In this document: positions 9,863 through 21,100 of the stretch, piece by piece
How the letters are laid out: every line of letters starts with the position of its first letter
Position numbering within the stretch: the stretch's first letter is position 1
DNA from: Planctomycetota bacterium
GTDB taxonomy: Bacteria; Planctomycetota; Phycisphaerae; UBA1845; UTPLA1
Direction of reading: 5' to 3'
Assembly (NCBI GenBank): GCA_016712275.1
Contig: JADJRI010000025.1
Span: 1 to 61,129 of the forward strand
Length of the DNA stretch: 61,129 bases
The notes under the pieces: model-generated
Databases searched by the model: none
Told to the model about the DNA's origin: nothing
What the model saw: only the letters and a program-made list of their open reading frames with translations
Made by a program: the position numbers and the translations under genes

Positions 9863-11983
9863 TTATGTGGCATGACTGCCGGTGGAATGCGCTCGAATTC
9901 CATCGTCCTGATGCCCCTTGTGAAGGTGCTGCCGATTGTACGCATCCTGATTTCGAGAAGTCATCCGGACTTCCGAGTCGCGGACCGATAGCCAGATTCG
10001 TGTGAATAATCGGACGTCGAGCGACGCATGGCATGACGCGATTAGCGTGGTGCTTTCGCTTTTCTGATGATATCGGCGGCTGACGTGGCCGAGCAGGGTC
10101 GATGGGTCGCCATGATGAATCGAGACTTGCGTCCGTTCATCGAGGCAAAAGACGATCCGGCCCTCGGCGCGCTGAATCTCAAACGAATGCGGCCCCGTCC
10201 GCGTCACCTCGCACTCGGGAGCAAAATGAAAGGCCTGTCGGATGGCATGCGAGCCCTGGCCGATCAGGTCGTCGATGATCTCGACACCCGTGGCGCTTTC
10301 GAGCTTCAATGTTCTGCGATGCGTCACCGGACCGGCCAGCCGGCGGTACCCGTCGTGTTCGGCCGTGGCGATCGTGCGTCCCGCTTCAGTGGTCCACCCT
10401 ATGAGTTTCGCATTTGCCCGTCGGCCCCATAAGAATGAGCCGAGTATTTCGGACTGATCCTGGCCGTCGATTTCAATGGTGTTGTGGGCGATGGTGCGTC
10501 GCAGATGGTGTCGCCATTTGGGGTGGGTGAAGTAATCGTAGGTGCCGGAGTCCATCAGAAAATCCCCGCCGTTGACGCGAAGTGTCACAGACAGGGCATC
10601 TGCGTGGCCGTGAGCGGCGATGGAGCTGAAACCGAGTTCTGCGGCGTCCAGGGTCAAGCTGATCAATGGCGCGTCGCCACTGCCGGATTGGAGCAGGCAC
10701 AAACCAGTGTCCGGAAATAGCTGCGATTCTAGCGGTCGCGTCTCGGATTTTGGTATCTTCGATATTCGTTCCACGCCCGCATCGCCGAGCAGATTCGCCA
10801 GCACTTCGTGTTCACCGCGCGCCGTATCGGCAAGGTGTGGGCTTTGAAACATGGCCGCGCCGACCGCAAGCCACGGTCGTGGATCGCCGCGACGTCCGCC
10901 CAGGTCCAGCACATAGCCATCGTCGCAGTCGCCCAATTGCGGCAAGGGACCGGCTTCGCAGAGCGCCGCGATGAATTCGTACATTTTTTCGAGACGCGAC
11001 AGATACTCGGCAGCCATGCCGTCGCCGATACGCTCGCCGGCGACGGCCGCAAGCGTGAAGAATTGCATGACGAAGAGCTGGTAGCCGGTGGCTTGTTCCT
11101 TGTTGCCGCCATCGGGATGCGTTTGATTCATGATTTCGGTGTTGAGAATTCGTTTCGCGCGCTCGCGCCATCTGGTCGCATTTCGCAACTGATGGAAATA
11201 TGAGGAGGCGATGTAGGCGCCCGCCGCCTCGCCAATGACATGGTTATTGGCCGACGAATAGCGTGCGTATTTTCGATCGATCTCCCAGATGTGACGGTGA
11301 ACCGATTCGAGGATTCGGCTTCCGAGCGACGTTGAGATGACATCCGCCGGACGTATCAGTTCGATGGCCCAGACCCAGTTGATGAGACGAATGCCCAGTT
11401 CGAGCGAGCTTCGCCAATTCATGCCGATGCCGAACGGGCATTGCATAAGCCACGAATCGAACTGCTCCGCGACGGCCATTGCAAATCGGGCCTCGCCGGT
11501 CGCTTGATAGGCCCGCGCGAGAACGACGAGGTGGTGGTGGCGATTCAGCTCCCAGACCCATTTGCAGTCGCCGGTGACGGCATAATCGCGATAGTCGATC
11601 GCCGCTGAGAAGATGGTCGGCGCTTTCATCCTTGCTTGATATTCATAATTCCAGTCGATCTGCTCCCCGATTTCGACCGGCGAATCGCCGAACAGTTGAA
11701 TCCTGCCGGCCAAGATTTCTTCCGCCTGTCGCAGCAAGGCCGGGTTTGCCGTTTGGCCTGCGGACGAATTCGATCGGCCCGTCGGCAGCACCACCCGATC
11801 ATCGCCATAAATGGACGTTTCACGCCGCCCGTTCGTGAGGAATTGCTCAAGTTGAAGCGGCCGCTGCCGTCTCGCCAGAAGCGCACGGTCCATTCGGGCT
11901 TGCGCAAGGCCGCCGATGCGCCAGAAGGTTTCTCCCGGCGACATGGAGCGAAGGCGTCGAAAATACCAGGCTGCGCTTTGCAT
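9863..11983 (-). CDS. Heparinase II/III-family protein
   Basis: Probable polysaccharide lyase-like enzyme acting on uronic-acid-containing glycan during export or remodelling. About 706 residues. N-terminal start region YFRRLRSMSPGETFWR is typical of the family. An alpha/alpha-toroid follows (NWRSSLELGIRLINWVWAI, SSANNHVIGEAAGAYIAS, NKEQATGYQLF, with Tyr/His residues in lyase positions). The C-terminal beta-sandwich includes AAHGHADALSVTLRV, MDSGTYDYF and RRTIAHNTIEIDGQDQSE. I saw no clear signal peptide, which would place it in the cytoplasm unless an N-terminal extension is missing. The start is uncertain: ATG 11983 fits family length, while a TTG at 12058 adds 25 residues; neither has a good Shine-Dalgarno. 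Genes of this type are common in EPS loci. Confidence 0.87.
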   Translation of the reverse strand: MQSAAWYFRRLRSMSPGETFWRIGGLAQARMDRALLARRQRPLQLEQFLTNGRRETSIYGDDRVVLPTGRSNSSAGQTANPALLRQAEEILAGRIQLFGDSPVEIGEQIDWNYEYQARMKAPTIFSAAIDYRDYAVTGDCKWVWELNRHHHLVVLARAYQATGEARFAMAVAEQFDSWLMQCPFGIGMNWRSSLELGIRLINWVWAIELIRPADVISTSLGSRILESVHRHIWEIDRKYARYSSANNHVIGEAAGAYIASSYFHQLRNATRWRERAKRILNTEIMNQTHPDGGNKEQATGYQLFVMQFFTLAAVAGERIGDGMAAEYLSRLEKMYEFIAALCEAGPLPQLGDCDDGYVLDLGGRRGDPRPWLAVGAAMFQSPHLADTARGEHEVLANLLGDAGVERISKIPKSETRPLESQLFPDTGLCLLQSGSGDAPLISLTLDAAELGFSSIAAHGHADALSVTLRVNGGDFLMDSGTYDYFTHPKWRHHLRRTIAHNTIEIDGQDQSEILGSFLWGRRANAKLIGWTTEAGRTIATAEHDGYRRLAGPVTHRRTLKLESATGVEIIDDLIGQGSHAIRQAFHFAPECEVTRTGPHSFEIQRAEGRIVFCLDERTQVSIHHGDPSTLLGHVSRRYHQKSESTTLIASCHASLDVRLFTRIWLSVRDSEVRMTSRNQDAYNRQHLHKGHQDDGIRAHSTGSHAT

Positions 11984-12094
11984 GGTTTGGTGGTTGAGAA
12001 TTCGTTTGGATTGTTGGATTGCCTGTTGATAATAGGCCGCGCGGCGTGGGATTCTCAAAGCGGCAAGCGTGAGACTGATGCGTCGGCCGTGGCA

Positions 12095-14530
12095 TTATCG
12101 GTTCGCGCTGGTCGTATCGGCCGGTGCGGTCGTGGTTTCGGCGGGCGTCTGCTCGATGAATAGCTGTAACTGGGCGTGGCCGGTGATTTCGAAGTACTCG
12201 ACGCGAATCTCGTGGTCCGCGTTTTCGGTTGTATCGAATATGGCCGAGTCCTCTTTCGGCGCATGCCAATCCCAATGATCGATCACGCGTTCGCCGTTGC
12301 GATAAACGCGGATGCCATCGTCCGAAATTGTTCGAATCCGCCAGCGGCCGGGCGGCAGGGGAATACGGGTCGTTGCGGCGACGGCAAAGTGATCGCGCGG
12401 CCCGTCTTTCATGATGGGTCCGCCGCCCCATACGTAGTTCAATTCGTTTTTGATTTCCTTGAGTATCGGTTCGGTTGAAACAATGGCCCGCCAGTTGTCG
12501 TCGCTCAGCACCGGATCGGTCTCCGGCGTCCAGTTGTAGAATGCGATGTCCCATGGGGACGAGACGAATGTGCCCTCGATGTTCATGCGATAGGGCAGGG
12601 CGATCATGCGGAGGCGGTAGGGCATGACACCGGTGAAAGGCTCGGCGGGGGTGACTTCGATGTTGCATGGGCCGACGCCACTGGCCGGAGAGACTGTGAC
12701 GTTTCCTTCGAGCACATTGAAATGAAAGTCCATGCCTGTCGGCCAGCAGCGGATGATCGAAGTACTTCCGCTGTTGAAAACTTGAGGCTGAAAGTCCGGT
12801 GAGTAGAAAGCTTCGCTCCACAGCGAATCTGGATCGTTGGGACCGTATGGCCCAATGAATATCTCGATTCTGTCGCGACCACGCGAGGCACCATAGATTC
12901 CCGTATTGAGTATGGATTGCCAATTATCATTCCGCCATCTGGATAGCCAACTCCACATTTCGTCGTTCAGAATCGACTTTGCGGCCACGGCTTCCGATCC
13001 GCCAGTATCCTGCCCGCATCTTAAGCGCAATTCCGCGGGCGCATGTGCCTTCTTCACCTCCAGGGCTTCGAAGGTGATGTCTCCCGTTGTCGTGACCGTG
13101 TCTCCCATCCATGCAGACTTACCACGCATCGGTTTACTCGTTTCATTGACAATTTCTCCGTGTGCGACGCCGAGATTCTCCATCAATGAAAAATTCGTAT
13201 TTCCCTTCGCAATCAATGCCGCGTTGCAGTAATAAAGTCGATTGAGATCCATCGCGACATTTTCCACGGTGTCTATCATTATTCCAATATTGCTACTGTC
13301 GAATTCGCACCACTCGATCGCAATGTCCTTACATGCGTTGCCCTGTTTTTTCACAAATGCATATTCCGCTAGATTCCGGTCCTCATCCCACCACAAATGC
13401 AGTCCACGTTCGCACGCGTCGAAGCTGTTTTCGCGAAGCGTCAGGTTTCGAGCGTGCTCAATAACCGCACCTGTTTTACAATTGGCGAACTCGTTCAGCG
13501 TGAGATTGAATTTGTTGCAATAGCCGCCCCAGAAGCCGTGGTAGCAATCGACCAACTTGTTGGAGACGAATACGTTGTCGTCGGAGAAAGTCGCCTCGAT
13601 GCCGTTCATGACCGCGTGCGAGAAATCGTTCTTGAAAACGAAATTCCGGTTGCAGCCGCCTTCGCCGGTGACTTTCAGGGTTTCGTCGCCGCCGTAGATG
13701 AAGAGGCCGTCGCCGCCGTGGGTGGCGGAGTTGAAAGCGATGATGTTGTCCGAGCATTGCTCGAACATGAGAATGCCGGCCGAATCCTGGCCGCGGGCAA
13801 AGCGGCCGGCGCTGAAGCCGCGGACGCAGTAGTCGAAGCGGTTCCCAAGAATGCGGCACTCCGTCGATCGCCACAGCGCGAGGCCCCAGCCGGAGAGATA
13901 GGACATATCGCAAAATTCGACGGTGACATCGCGGCACTTGGAAAGGCAAATGCCGTTCTGGCCCCGGCGGGCGCGGTTGTTTTTGAGTTTGGCGCCATCG
14001 CAGCGCAGCAGGTAAATGCCGCTGCCATACCGGAGCCATTCGTTTTCATCGTTCTTGTGCGGCCAGAGCCAGTCGGCGACGTTTTCCTGAAACGGCGTGC
14101 TCAAAAGACGCTGCCGATAGTTGCCGGAGACGTCGCAGTTTTCAATGGTCAACCCCGGCGCATCCTCCGCGTAAATGCCGACCTTGAATCCCTCGACGCG
14201 AACGTTGCGAAGGATAACGTTTTTCGCGCCGCGAACGACGATGCCACGGCCGACAAAATTTTCGGGCGCGACCTGCGAGTCCGCACCTTGCAAAACCCCG
14301 CCGCCCAGATCGAGCACCGTCCCATCGCGCTCGATGATGATGGCCCCTTCATCCGATGGCGGAGGCGAGCGAAGCGTATCGATTCTTTGAACGAGTCTGC
14401 CCTTCAGCCGCAATGGTTCTTTTAAAGTGTGATATGAAATGGACTGCGGCGATTGGCAGCCGACGGCCAACAGCGCGGCGAACAATGCGCAAAAGAAACA
14501 GCGGCGCGGGTTGGCGTTCGGTTGGGCCAT
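12095..14530 (-). CDS. Right-handed parallel beta-helix lipoprotein with C-terminal PA14-like domain
   Basis: Probable envelope protein that binds or modifies the exported polysaccharide. 811 residues. N-terminal lipoprotein signal CALFAALLAVGCQSP (cysteine about residue 25). Residues about 70-470 are beta-helix repeats (NosD/CASH type) such as NVILRNVRVEGFKVGIYAE, LTIENCDVSGNY and GAVIEHARNLTLRENSFDA. A linker with extracellular-type beta domains follows. The last ~100 residues look like a PA14 carbohydrate-binding module: PGRWRIRTISDDGIRVYRNG, HDWHAP-like HWDWHAPKE, then VEYFEITGHAQLQLF. The 13400-14400 part is more GC-rich than the rest and has long open frames on the other strand; codon logic and family motifs favour this frame. 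Epimerase or lyase activity, as in AlgG, is possible but not shown. Confidence 0.85.
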   Translation of the reverse strand: MAQPNANPRRCFFCALFAALLAVGCQSPQSISYHTLKEPLRLKGRLVQRIDTLRSPPPSDEGAIIIERDGTVLDLGGGVLQGADSQVAPENFVGRGIVVRGAKNVILRNVRVEGFKVGIYAEDAPGLTIENCDVSGNYRQRLLSTPFQENVADWLWPHKNDENEWLRYGSGIYLLRCDGAKLKNNRARRGQNGICLSKCRDVTVEFCDMSYLSGWGLALWRSTECRILGNRFDYCVRGFSAGRFARGQDSAGILMFEQCSDNIIAFNSATHGGDGLFIYGGDETLKVTGEGGCNRNFVFKNDFSHAVMNGIEATFSDDNVFVSNKLVDCYHGFWGGYCNKFNLTLNEFANCKTGAVIEHARNLTLRENSFDACERGLHLWWDEDRNLAEYAFVKKQGNACKDIAIEWCEFDSSNIGIMIDTVENVAMDLNRLYYCNAALIAKGNTNFSLMENLGVAHGEIVNETSKPMRGKSAWMGDTVTTTGDITFEALEVKKAHAPAELRLRCGQDTGGSEAVAAKSILNDEMWSWLSRWRNDNWQSILNTGIYGASRGRDRIEIFIGPYGPNDPDSLWSEAFYSPDFQPQVFNSGSTSIIRCWPTGMDFHFNVLEGNVTVSPASGVGPCNIEVTPAEPFTGVMPYRLRMIALPYRMNIEGTFVSSPWDIAFYNWTPETDPVLSDDNWRAIVSTEPILKEIKNELNYVWGGGPIMKDGPRDHFAVAATTRIPLPPGRWRIRTISDDGIRVYRNGERVIDHWDWHAPKEDSAIFDTTENADHEIRVEYFEITGHAQLQLFIEQTPAETTTAPADTTSANR

Positions 14531-14595
14531 TGCACGATTGTAAATGCTGGTCCGGTCTCGGCAAAAGACAAATCACATTGGGTCCAGAAATAGCA

Positions 14596-14628
14596 GCGGG
14601 CCGGTGACAGATTCTGTCGCCGGCCCGC
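14596..14628 (-). terminator. Strong hairpin between metalloprotease and beta-helix genes
   Basis: Two 15-base arms (14596-14610 and 14614-14628) pair completely except for one G-T wobble, around the 3-base loop ATT. On the minus strand the hairpin starts about 45 bases after the metalloprotease stop codon and is followed by TGCTATTTCTGG, a broken U tract. It probably ends or attenuates the metalloprotease transcript before the EPS genes. Confidence 0.65.
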
Positions 14629-14672
14629 CGTCTTGATTCTCAGATCAGATATTCAGGTTAGCCTACGCGACC

Positions 14673-17480
14673 TTATCGCGACGGCAACACCGGAATCTTC
14701 CGGGCCTCTTCGTTTCTTTGCTTTTCAGCCTCGCGGAAGAAAAGGAAGCCAAGGCCGCCGCCCATGCCGCCGTTGAAGCTGTAATTCGCCTCAAGGGCCT
14801 TATCGATCCGGGTCTTGACGTCCGTCAGGTGTGCCTCCGAGGCGACATCCATCTTGCCGTTCTTCAGTGACCCATCGATCTTCTTGGACAGCTTGACCAG
14901 CGCCAGCCGAGAAATGGCATTGGCATCGGCCGGGAGGAAGCCGCCCGGATCGCTGAGGACGTTGTCGAGAAGCTGCTGAACGTGGTTTCGTTGAAGGTTG
15001 CGGCGGAAGCTGTTGATGAACGGCTTCGCCTCGGTGCCTTCGCGGTTGCCATCGCTCAACTCCGACCAGACTGCATCGGTGATGGAATTAATGTGTTCGG
15101 CCAACGAGTAGATGTCATCGCCGTTCTGAACCTTCACCTGGTTGTCATGGATTCGACCAATGGTGAATGGGTTCATCATGGCACTGAGCACCTGGAACTG
15201 GGCGCCGGCCACAAAATCATGGACGTTGAACTCGACAAAGAAATCGTAATCGTCCGAATCCCAATGGCTATAGCGACCGGGCGCGAGATGGCTGACCAAC
15301 TCGGGGTCGATCTTGTAGGAGTCTTCCGAGAATACGTTCTCGCAAACAAATTCCAGTGCCTCGCGCTGTTCCTTGGCGGGAACGACGGTGACGGGCGTGC
15401 GTCCATTCGGATCGGCCTTGTGATCGCGATTGACGATCTGTCCGCCTGGGAATCGCGCGACAAAGCCAACGGCGCGGGCCTTCTGACCCATGATGGAGGT
15501 GAAGGCTCGGCGCAGGCTTGTGTAGCTCTCGCCATCCTTGACGGCCCACTTGCTGATGTCTTCCATCAGGTTGTCGATCAGCTTGATTTGCCCCTTGGCA
15601 TAGGACATGACATCCTTGCCCATGTCGAAGCGATTTGAATAGGGGTCAGCCGAAAGGAAGCCCATCGTGTCTTCATCGGTGGCGTAGTCGAGGCCCGCCT
15701 CAGCCACGCGCGATGCAATCTTGCCGAGCATTTCCTTTTCATCGGTGTATGGCTTGCCGACGGTGCGATAGCCATACTCAATCGCCCAATAGTCATAGGG
15801 ACCGATCGTCCGGGTGACGAAGCTGGCCTGCTTCTCGCCGCGCGGCGCGATGATGGCCGGATTGTAGTCCATGACCGAGCCGACATTCGCTTCGTTGGCT
15901 TCGGAATTGGTCTCGATATCCTTCATCTCAAGCCAAGTGCTCGATTTGAAGTTGTGGCGGAGGCCAAGGCAATGGCCGACTTCATGGGCGACAATTTCCT
16001 TGATGATCTGCCCCATGAACTCCTCGCTGTTGCGGCCGAGACCGGAGGCCTCCAGGGCAAGACCAGCAAACTCCATTTGGTGTGCCATACCAGCGGCACA
16101 TTCGCACATGGGCTGGCCGCGTTCGAACATCCGTTGCATCAGCGCCTTGTAGAACAATTCGTTCGGATCATTGCTTGGCGCAACATCCGGCAACAGGTTC
16201 TGGCGGGGCGAGCGATACTTGTACTGGGGGAAGTGCTTGTAGAAGTTTTCGAGATAGGGATTGAACGGCTCCCATGATTCTTCGCCGGCCGTCAAGCGGT
16301 TGTAGCTGTTGACATAGGAGCGGACCATTGAATCATCGAAGACGATGTCCGCATCGAGAATCTGCCCGGTGAGCGGGTGCGCCCGTGAGGGACCCATTGC
16401 AAACGCACGGCCGGTCACGATCCAGCGGAAGAAGTTGTATCGCACGTCTTCAGGATCGAGATCCTTGGTGCGCGGGTCATAGTCTTCCTGTTGAATGCAC
16501 TCGATTGCATCGAGATAGCCGCACTTTTCGAAGGCCTTGTTCCATTCAAGAATGCCCTCCTTCACCCAGCGGCGATACTTCAGCGGCACTGTTTTTTCGA
16601 TGTACCAGATAATCGGATTCTTGGGCGCCGACAGCTCGGCCGTCGGATCGCGCTTTTCGAGGCGCCATCGATTGATATAGCGATTGAACAATGTCGGGGC
16701 GTCGTGCTCCTTGCCCCAGTCCTTGCGAACGGTGAGGAAGTAACCGATTCGGTCATCGGCGACGCGGGGTTGATAGCCATTGGCGGATTCAGGGATTTTG
16801 GACAGGCTGTAATGGAACTGCATGCGCTTTCCGCCATCGCGGCCCATCATCGCCAATTCGACGGAAAGTTCGATGTTGTCGCGGAAGGCTTTGGTCTTGG
16901 ACCACTTGCTGAGGTCGGAGCTGATGCCGCCGCCCATCATGCCGCCGATGCCGGAAAAATCTCCCTTGAAGATGGAATCGAGGTCAATGACCGGATCGCC
17001 GCCATTCATGGTGATGATGGGAATTTTGCGCATGATGATGTCGCCGCCATAGCTTCGCTTAATGACATCGGCCATGACGTTGCTGCCGCCCTCAACATAA
17101 CGAGGATCGACCTGCATGAGCACCAGGTCCTTGTTGTTGCGCTCGAGATAAGCAAGGAAATGGTCAAGCTGGAAACCCGTGGCAACCGGGCCGCCGGATA
17201 CGCTCGATGCAACAATGAACTGCTGGCCCACGAGCCCCGACGGAATCTGTGCACGCAGCGAATCCGTCTTCTTGTTGTGCCAGAGCGTGATGAAGGGTGT
17301 TTCGGCGGTCGGGATCTGGGTGTATTCCTTCATGACATCATCAAACGGCGGGAAATCTGGCTTGGGTTCTTCCGCCGCGGGTTTGGCCTCGGCGGGTTTC
17401 TTGGGGTCATCGGCCAGCGCGAACGAGGCGGTCGCGAGGCAGAGGACCAAAGCGAGACGAATGGGTCGTTCGAACGACAT
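14673..17480 (-). CDS. Secreted zinc-dependent metalloprotease (DUF5117/DUF4953 type)
   Basis: 935 residues with a Sec signal peptide (RLALVLCLATASFALADD). The Ala/Lys/Pro-rich linker after it is followed by a DUF5117-like domain (FITLWHNKKTDSLRAQIPSG) and a metallopeptidase domain with a gluzincin/metzincin-type zinc site HEVGHCLGLRHNF (about residues 495-508). GSVMDYNP, about 30 residues later, is the Met-turn-like element. Family length (about 800-950) matches. Substrate is unknown. A good Shine-Dalgarno (AAAGGAG) precedes the ATG. It has its own 640-base upstream region and a strong hairpin behind it, so it may be transcribed independently of the EPS genes. Confidence 0.9.
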   Translation of the reverse strand: MSFERPIRLALVLCLATASFALADDPKKPAEAKPAAEEPKPDFPPFDDVMKEYTQIPTAETPFITLWHNKKTDSLRAQIPSGLVGQQFIVASSVSGGPVATGFQLDHFLAYLERNNKDLVLMQVDPRYVEGGSNVMADVIKRSYGGDIIMRKIPIITMNGGDPVIDLDSIFKGDFSGIGGMMGGGISSDLSKWSKTKAFRDNIELSVELAMMGRDGGKRMQFHYSLSKIPESANGYQPRVADDRIGYFLTVRKDWGKEHDAPTLFNRYINRWRLEKRDPTAELSAPKNPIIWYIEKTVPLKYRRWVKEGILEWNKAFEKCGYLDAIECIQQEDYDPRTKDLDPEDVRYNFFRWIVTGRAFAMGPSRAHPLTGQILDADIVFDDSMVRSYVNSYNRLTAGEESWEPFNPYLENFYKHFPQYKYRSPRQNLLPDVAPSNDPNELFYKALMQRMFERGQPMCECAAGMAHQMEFAGLALEASGLGRNSEEFMGQIIKEIVAHEVGHCLGLRHNFKSSTWLEMKDIETNSEANEANVGSVMDYNPAIIAPRGEKQASFVTRTIGPYDYWAIEYGYRTVGKPYTDEKEMLGKIASRVAEAGLDYATDEDTMGFLSADPYSNRFDMGKDVMSYAKGQIKLIDNLMEDISKWAVKDGESYTSLRRAFTSIMGQKARAVGFVARFPGGQIVNRDHKADPNGRTPVTVVPAKEQREALEFVCENVFSEDSYKIDPELVSHLAPGRYSHWDSDDYDFFVEFNVHDFVAGAQFQVLSAMMNPFTIGRIHDNQVKVQNGDDIYSLAEHINSITDAVWSELSDGNREGTEAKPFINSFRRNLQRNHVQQLLDNVLSDPGGFLPADANAISRLALVKLSKKIDGSLKNGKMDVASEAHLTDVKTRIDKALEANYSFNGGMGGGLGFLFFREAEKQRNEEARKIPVLPSR

Positions 17481-18121
17481 GCTTCACTCCTTTATCGAAA
17501 ACTGGGTCTTCCAACCGATGGGTTGGCTTTGACTGACAACCGGCTTGGCAGCCGTACGGGTTCCAAGTTCGTATACAACCGAGTGCGTGCAAGGATTCCA
17601 CAAAAGCAGGGTCATAAGGATAACTGGTGTCGCCATGGATTTCGATCTGAAACCGGCATGAATTGCCCGAACGGGTCGAATCCTGTGAATTCCTGTGCTG
17701 CGAATCAGCTCGCAGCGTGCAATTTCACTGCTATTTAATGTCGGACAATCGAGACATTTTGCCGGAAGGACGGCCGTCGCGTATTCTGCGGTCGAAAAAG
17801 AGCGCAACGTATTCTTTCAACGGAAGATAGCGCACCGACTCACGCACAAAAATGGCCGCGTGGCTTGACCACGGATACTATGATTGCGGTGGAAAGGACG
17901 CGAATTCCGCCGATGGTCGTAGGGTGCCAAGGCGAATTGACATGCCTCAAACCGCGTGCTAGGTTCGAGTGCCTTCCGTGATTTTCGAGGTTTTCCCGTT
18001 TGAGTGATGGGCACTTACGACCGATATGCGCCCCAGTATGGCAACAGTTTTGCGTGATATTCAGCAAGCCATGCGATTCGATATTGCCGAAACTGCTGAA
18101 ATGACATAAGGTTACAGATAA
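17481..18121. other. Divergent intergenic region between metalloprotease and topA
   Basis: 641 bases without a convincing gene; both flanking genes are read outward, so it must hold promoters for each. CCAACC-GATG-GGTTGG (17513-17528) is a perfect 6-bp hairpin in the 5' leader of the metalloprotease. The candidate topA promoter is listed separately. No RNA gene was recognised. Confidence 0.5.
17937..17965 (+). promoter_or_regulatory. Candidate sigma-70-type promoter for topA
   Basis: A perfect -35 TTGACA (17937-17942), a 17-base spacer and a weak -10 TAGGTT (17960-17965) lie about 156 bases upstream of the topA ATG. The -10 match is only partial and no other support exists. Confidence 0.3.
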
Positions 18122-21100
18122 ATGGCCAAGAAGAAGGCGCAATCTACTTCCAAACGAGCCCAATCGGCTGAATCTGACGACTCGCGATCGTCGAGCGGTC
18201 GAAACCTCGTCATCGTCGAATCGCCGGCGAAAGCCAAGACGATTAACAAATATCTGGGTCGTGACTATGTCGTGCGGGCCAGCCGGGGACATGTCCGGGA
18301 TCTGCCGCAGCACCAGTATGGAATTGATCCAGGTCGAAATTTCGAACCACAATACGAAATCCTTCCCAAGAACAAGAAAATCGTTGACGAACTTCGAAAG
18401 CTCTCTGATGCGGCCGAAACAGTCTATCTGGCGACCGACATGGACCGAGAGGGCGAGGCCATTGCATGGCATTTGATGATGGCGCTGGAATTGCCGGAGA
18501 AAAAGGTTCGTCGAGTTGTATTCAACGAGATTACCAAGACCGCCATCAAGGAAGCATTTGAGCATCCGCACGATGTCAACATGGCCAAAGTCGAGGCTCA
18601 ACAGGCTCGGCGGGTATTGGACCGCATCGTCGGTTACGAATTGTCACCACTCCTGTGGAAGAAAGTTGCGAAGGGATTGAGCGCGGGCCGTGTCCAGTCC
18701 GTTGCCGTACGACTAATCGTGGAGCGCGAACGGGAGATTCGAGCATTTGAGCCGCAGGAATATTGGGCGGTTGGTGGCGTATTTGCAACGGATGCCAAAT
18801 CGGCATCAAGTCATTCGACTGAATGGCGGGAATTCCTTGCAACCCCCGGCGACAAAAGCGACGGGCCGACGCAAAAGGACAAGTTTGCGTGGATGGCGGA
18901 TCGCAAGTGCTTTCAGTCCGAGCTGTCGGAAGTCAACGGATCGAGCTTCAAGGCGGAAGGCAAACTCGCCAAGGATAAGTCTGGCAAATATCAGTTTGAA
19001 AGTGCCGTCGAAACGGTCCGCGAACTGGCTGATTCGCTGGGCTACAAATCCGACAACACCGACGAGAAAGAATGGCAGGACTATGCCCATCTCGGACTGC
19101 GTCAAATCAAACTGGTCGGGCAAATCAAGCCGGATCAGTCGCCCGAATTTCGGATAAAGTCGATCGACACCAAGCGCACATCGAGCAAGACGCCGACGCC
19201 GTTTACAACGGCGACGCTGCAGCAGTCGGCAGCGAACCAGCTTCATTTTGCGGCATCGCGGACGATGCGCATCGCGCAGGGTTTATACGAAGGCGTGGAC
19301 ATTCAAACGGGCGAAGGCAATGTCGGTCTCATCACCTACATGCGAACCGACTCGCGGAATCTCTCGAACGATTCAATTCAAGCGGCGCGGGGATTCATCG
19401 GTGAAAAATACGGCGACAAGTATTTGCCCGAAAAGCCGAATCGATATGCCAGTTCCGAAAAGGCCCAGGAAGCCCATGAAGCCATTCGGCCGACGGAAGT
19501 GACGCGCACGCCCGATTCGCTTCGGGGTCACCTGTCGCCGGAACAACTCAAGCTCTACACGCTGATCTGGAATCGCTTTGTCGCCTGTCAGATGACGCCG
19601 GCACAGTGGGATGCGACGACGGTGCTGGTTGGCGCCAAAGTGCGGCAGGGCGAGGCCGTCTTCAAGGCGACGGGCCGCATTCTGGTGTTTGACGGATTCT
19701 ACAAAGTGATGGGCATTCCCAAGAGTGCCGAGGACCAGACACTACCTTCGTTCACGGTGGGCCAGCAGGTTTACCCGGTCGATATCCAACCGGAACAAAA
19801 GTTCACCTCGCCATCGGCCCGTTTTACGGAAGCATCGCTCGTCAAGACGATGGAGGCCGAGGGCATCGGCCGGCCCAGCACGTACGCCGCGATCATTCAG
19901 ACAATTCAGGACCGCGGTTATGTGGATCAGGAGGATCGGAAGTTCTCGCCGACACCACGCGGCGAAGTGGTGACCGACAAACTCGTCGCGCATTTCCCGA
20001 AAGTGATGAATGTTCAGTTTACCAGCCATGTCGAAGGCGAATTGGACAAGATCGAGGAATCGCACGTCGATTGGCACCACGTTTTGCACGAGTTCTACGA
20101 CCCGTTCAAGGAATCGCTGGCCAAGGCCCACGATGAGATGGAAAAGGTCAAGGCCGAACCGAGCGAGTATGTCTGCGAGCTGTGCGGAAAGCCGATGGTC
20201 TATCGACTCGGCAAGAACGGACGGTTCCTGTCCTGCACCGGTTACCCCGAATGCACCGGCACCAAGAATGTCGACAAGGCCGGAAAGATTCTCGAGACCG
20301 TCAAGGTTGATGTGCCATGCGAACTGTGCGGCAAGGAAATGCTGCTTCGCCGAAGCAAGCGCGGGCCGTTTCTGGGCTGTTCCGGCTATCCGGCGTGCAA
20401 TGGGACGATGCCGTGCAGCGAGGCTGGCGAGCCGCTCAAGAAGGTGAGTGCCGAAAGTGTGGCACAGCCATGTCCGGACTGCGGCTCCAAAATGGAAGTG
20501 AAGTTTGCCAGGGGGCGCTCGTTTCTCGGGTGCACCAACTATCCGAAATGCAAGGCCACCGCAATTGCCGGAAGGCGTCTATGTGCCAAAACCAAAGCCC
20601 GAGGAAGCGGGGGTGCGGTGCGACAAGTGCGGGCGAAATGTCGTCATACGCAAGAGCCGCCGCGGTCCTTTTCTGAGTTGCTCGGGGTTTCCGAAGTGCC
20701 GCAATGCCATGCCGATGGACAAGCTGGATCATTTGAAGGCGCTCGAGGCAGAGGGCAAAATTCCCGACGCACCGGTTGAGACGGCAAAAACCGGCAGGAC
20801 GGCCGCTGGTGGGAAGGTGCGACCGAAACGGCTGACCAAGGAAGAGTTTGCATCACTGGGAACGCCGCCGACAGGCTTTGCCTGGACGCTCACCGGACGA
20901 CCGGTCGTCGAATTGACACCCAAGGGCGCGCTCAAGTGCTTCGAGTGCGGCGATGAAATGACACTCCGAACGGGGCGTTTTGGACCGTTCTACAGCTGCA
21001 ACAACCGAAAGTGCAAGGCCGTCGCGAATTTGCGCGGCGAAGCCAAGAAGACGGCCGACGAAGCCGCCGGCGAGACCCGATCCAAACCGATTGAAACCGA

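Noticed and set aside
13397..14425. 342-codon open frame on the plus strand opposite the beta-helix gene
   Set aside because: Ala/Val-rich composition with no motifs; it is the antisense shadow of a GC-rich part of a well-supported lipoprotein gene.
16491..17738. 415-codon open frame on the plus strand
   Set aside because: Antisense to the metalloprotease whose signal peptide and zinc motif are in the other frame.
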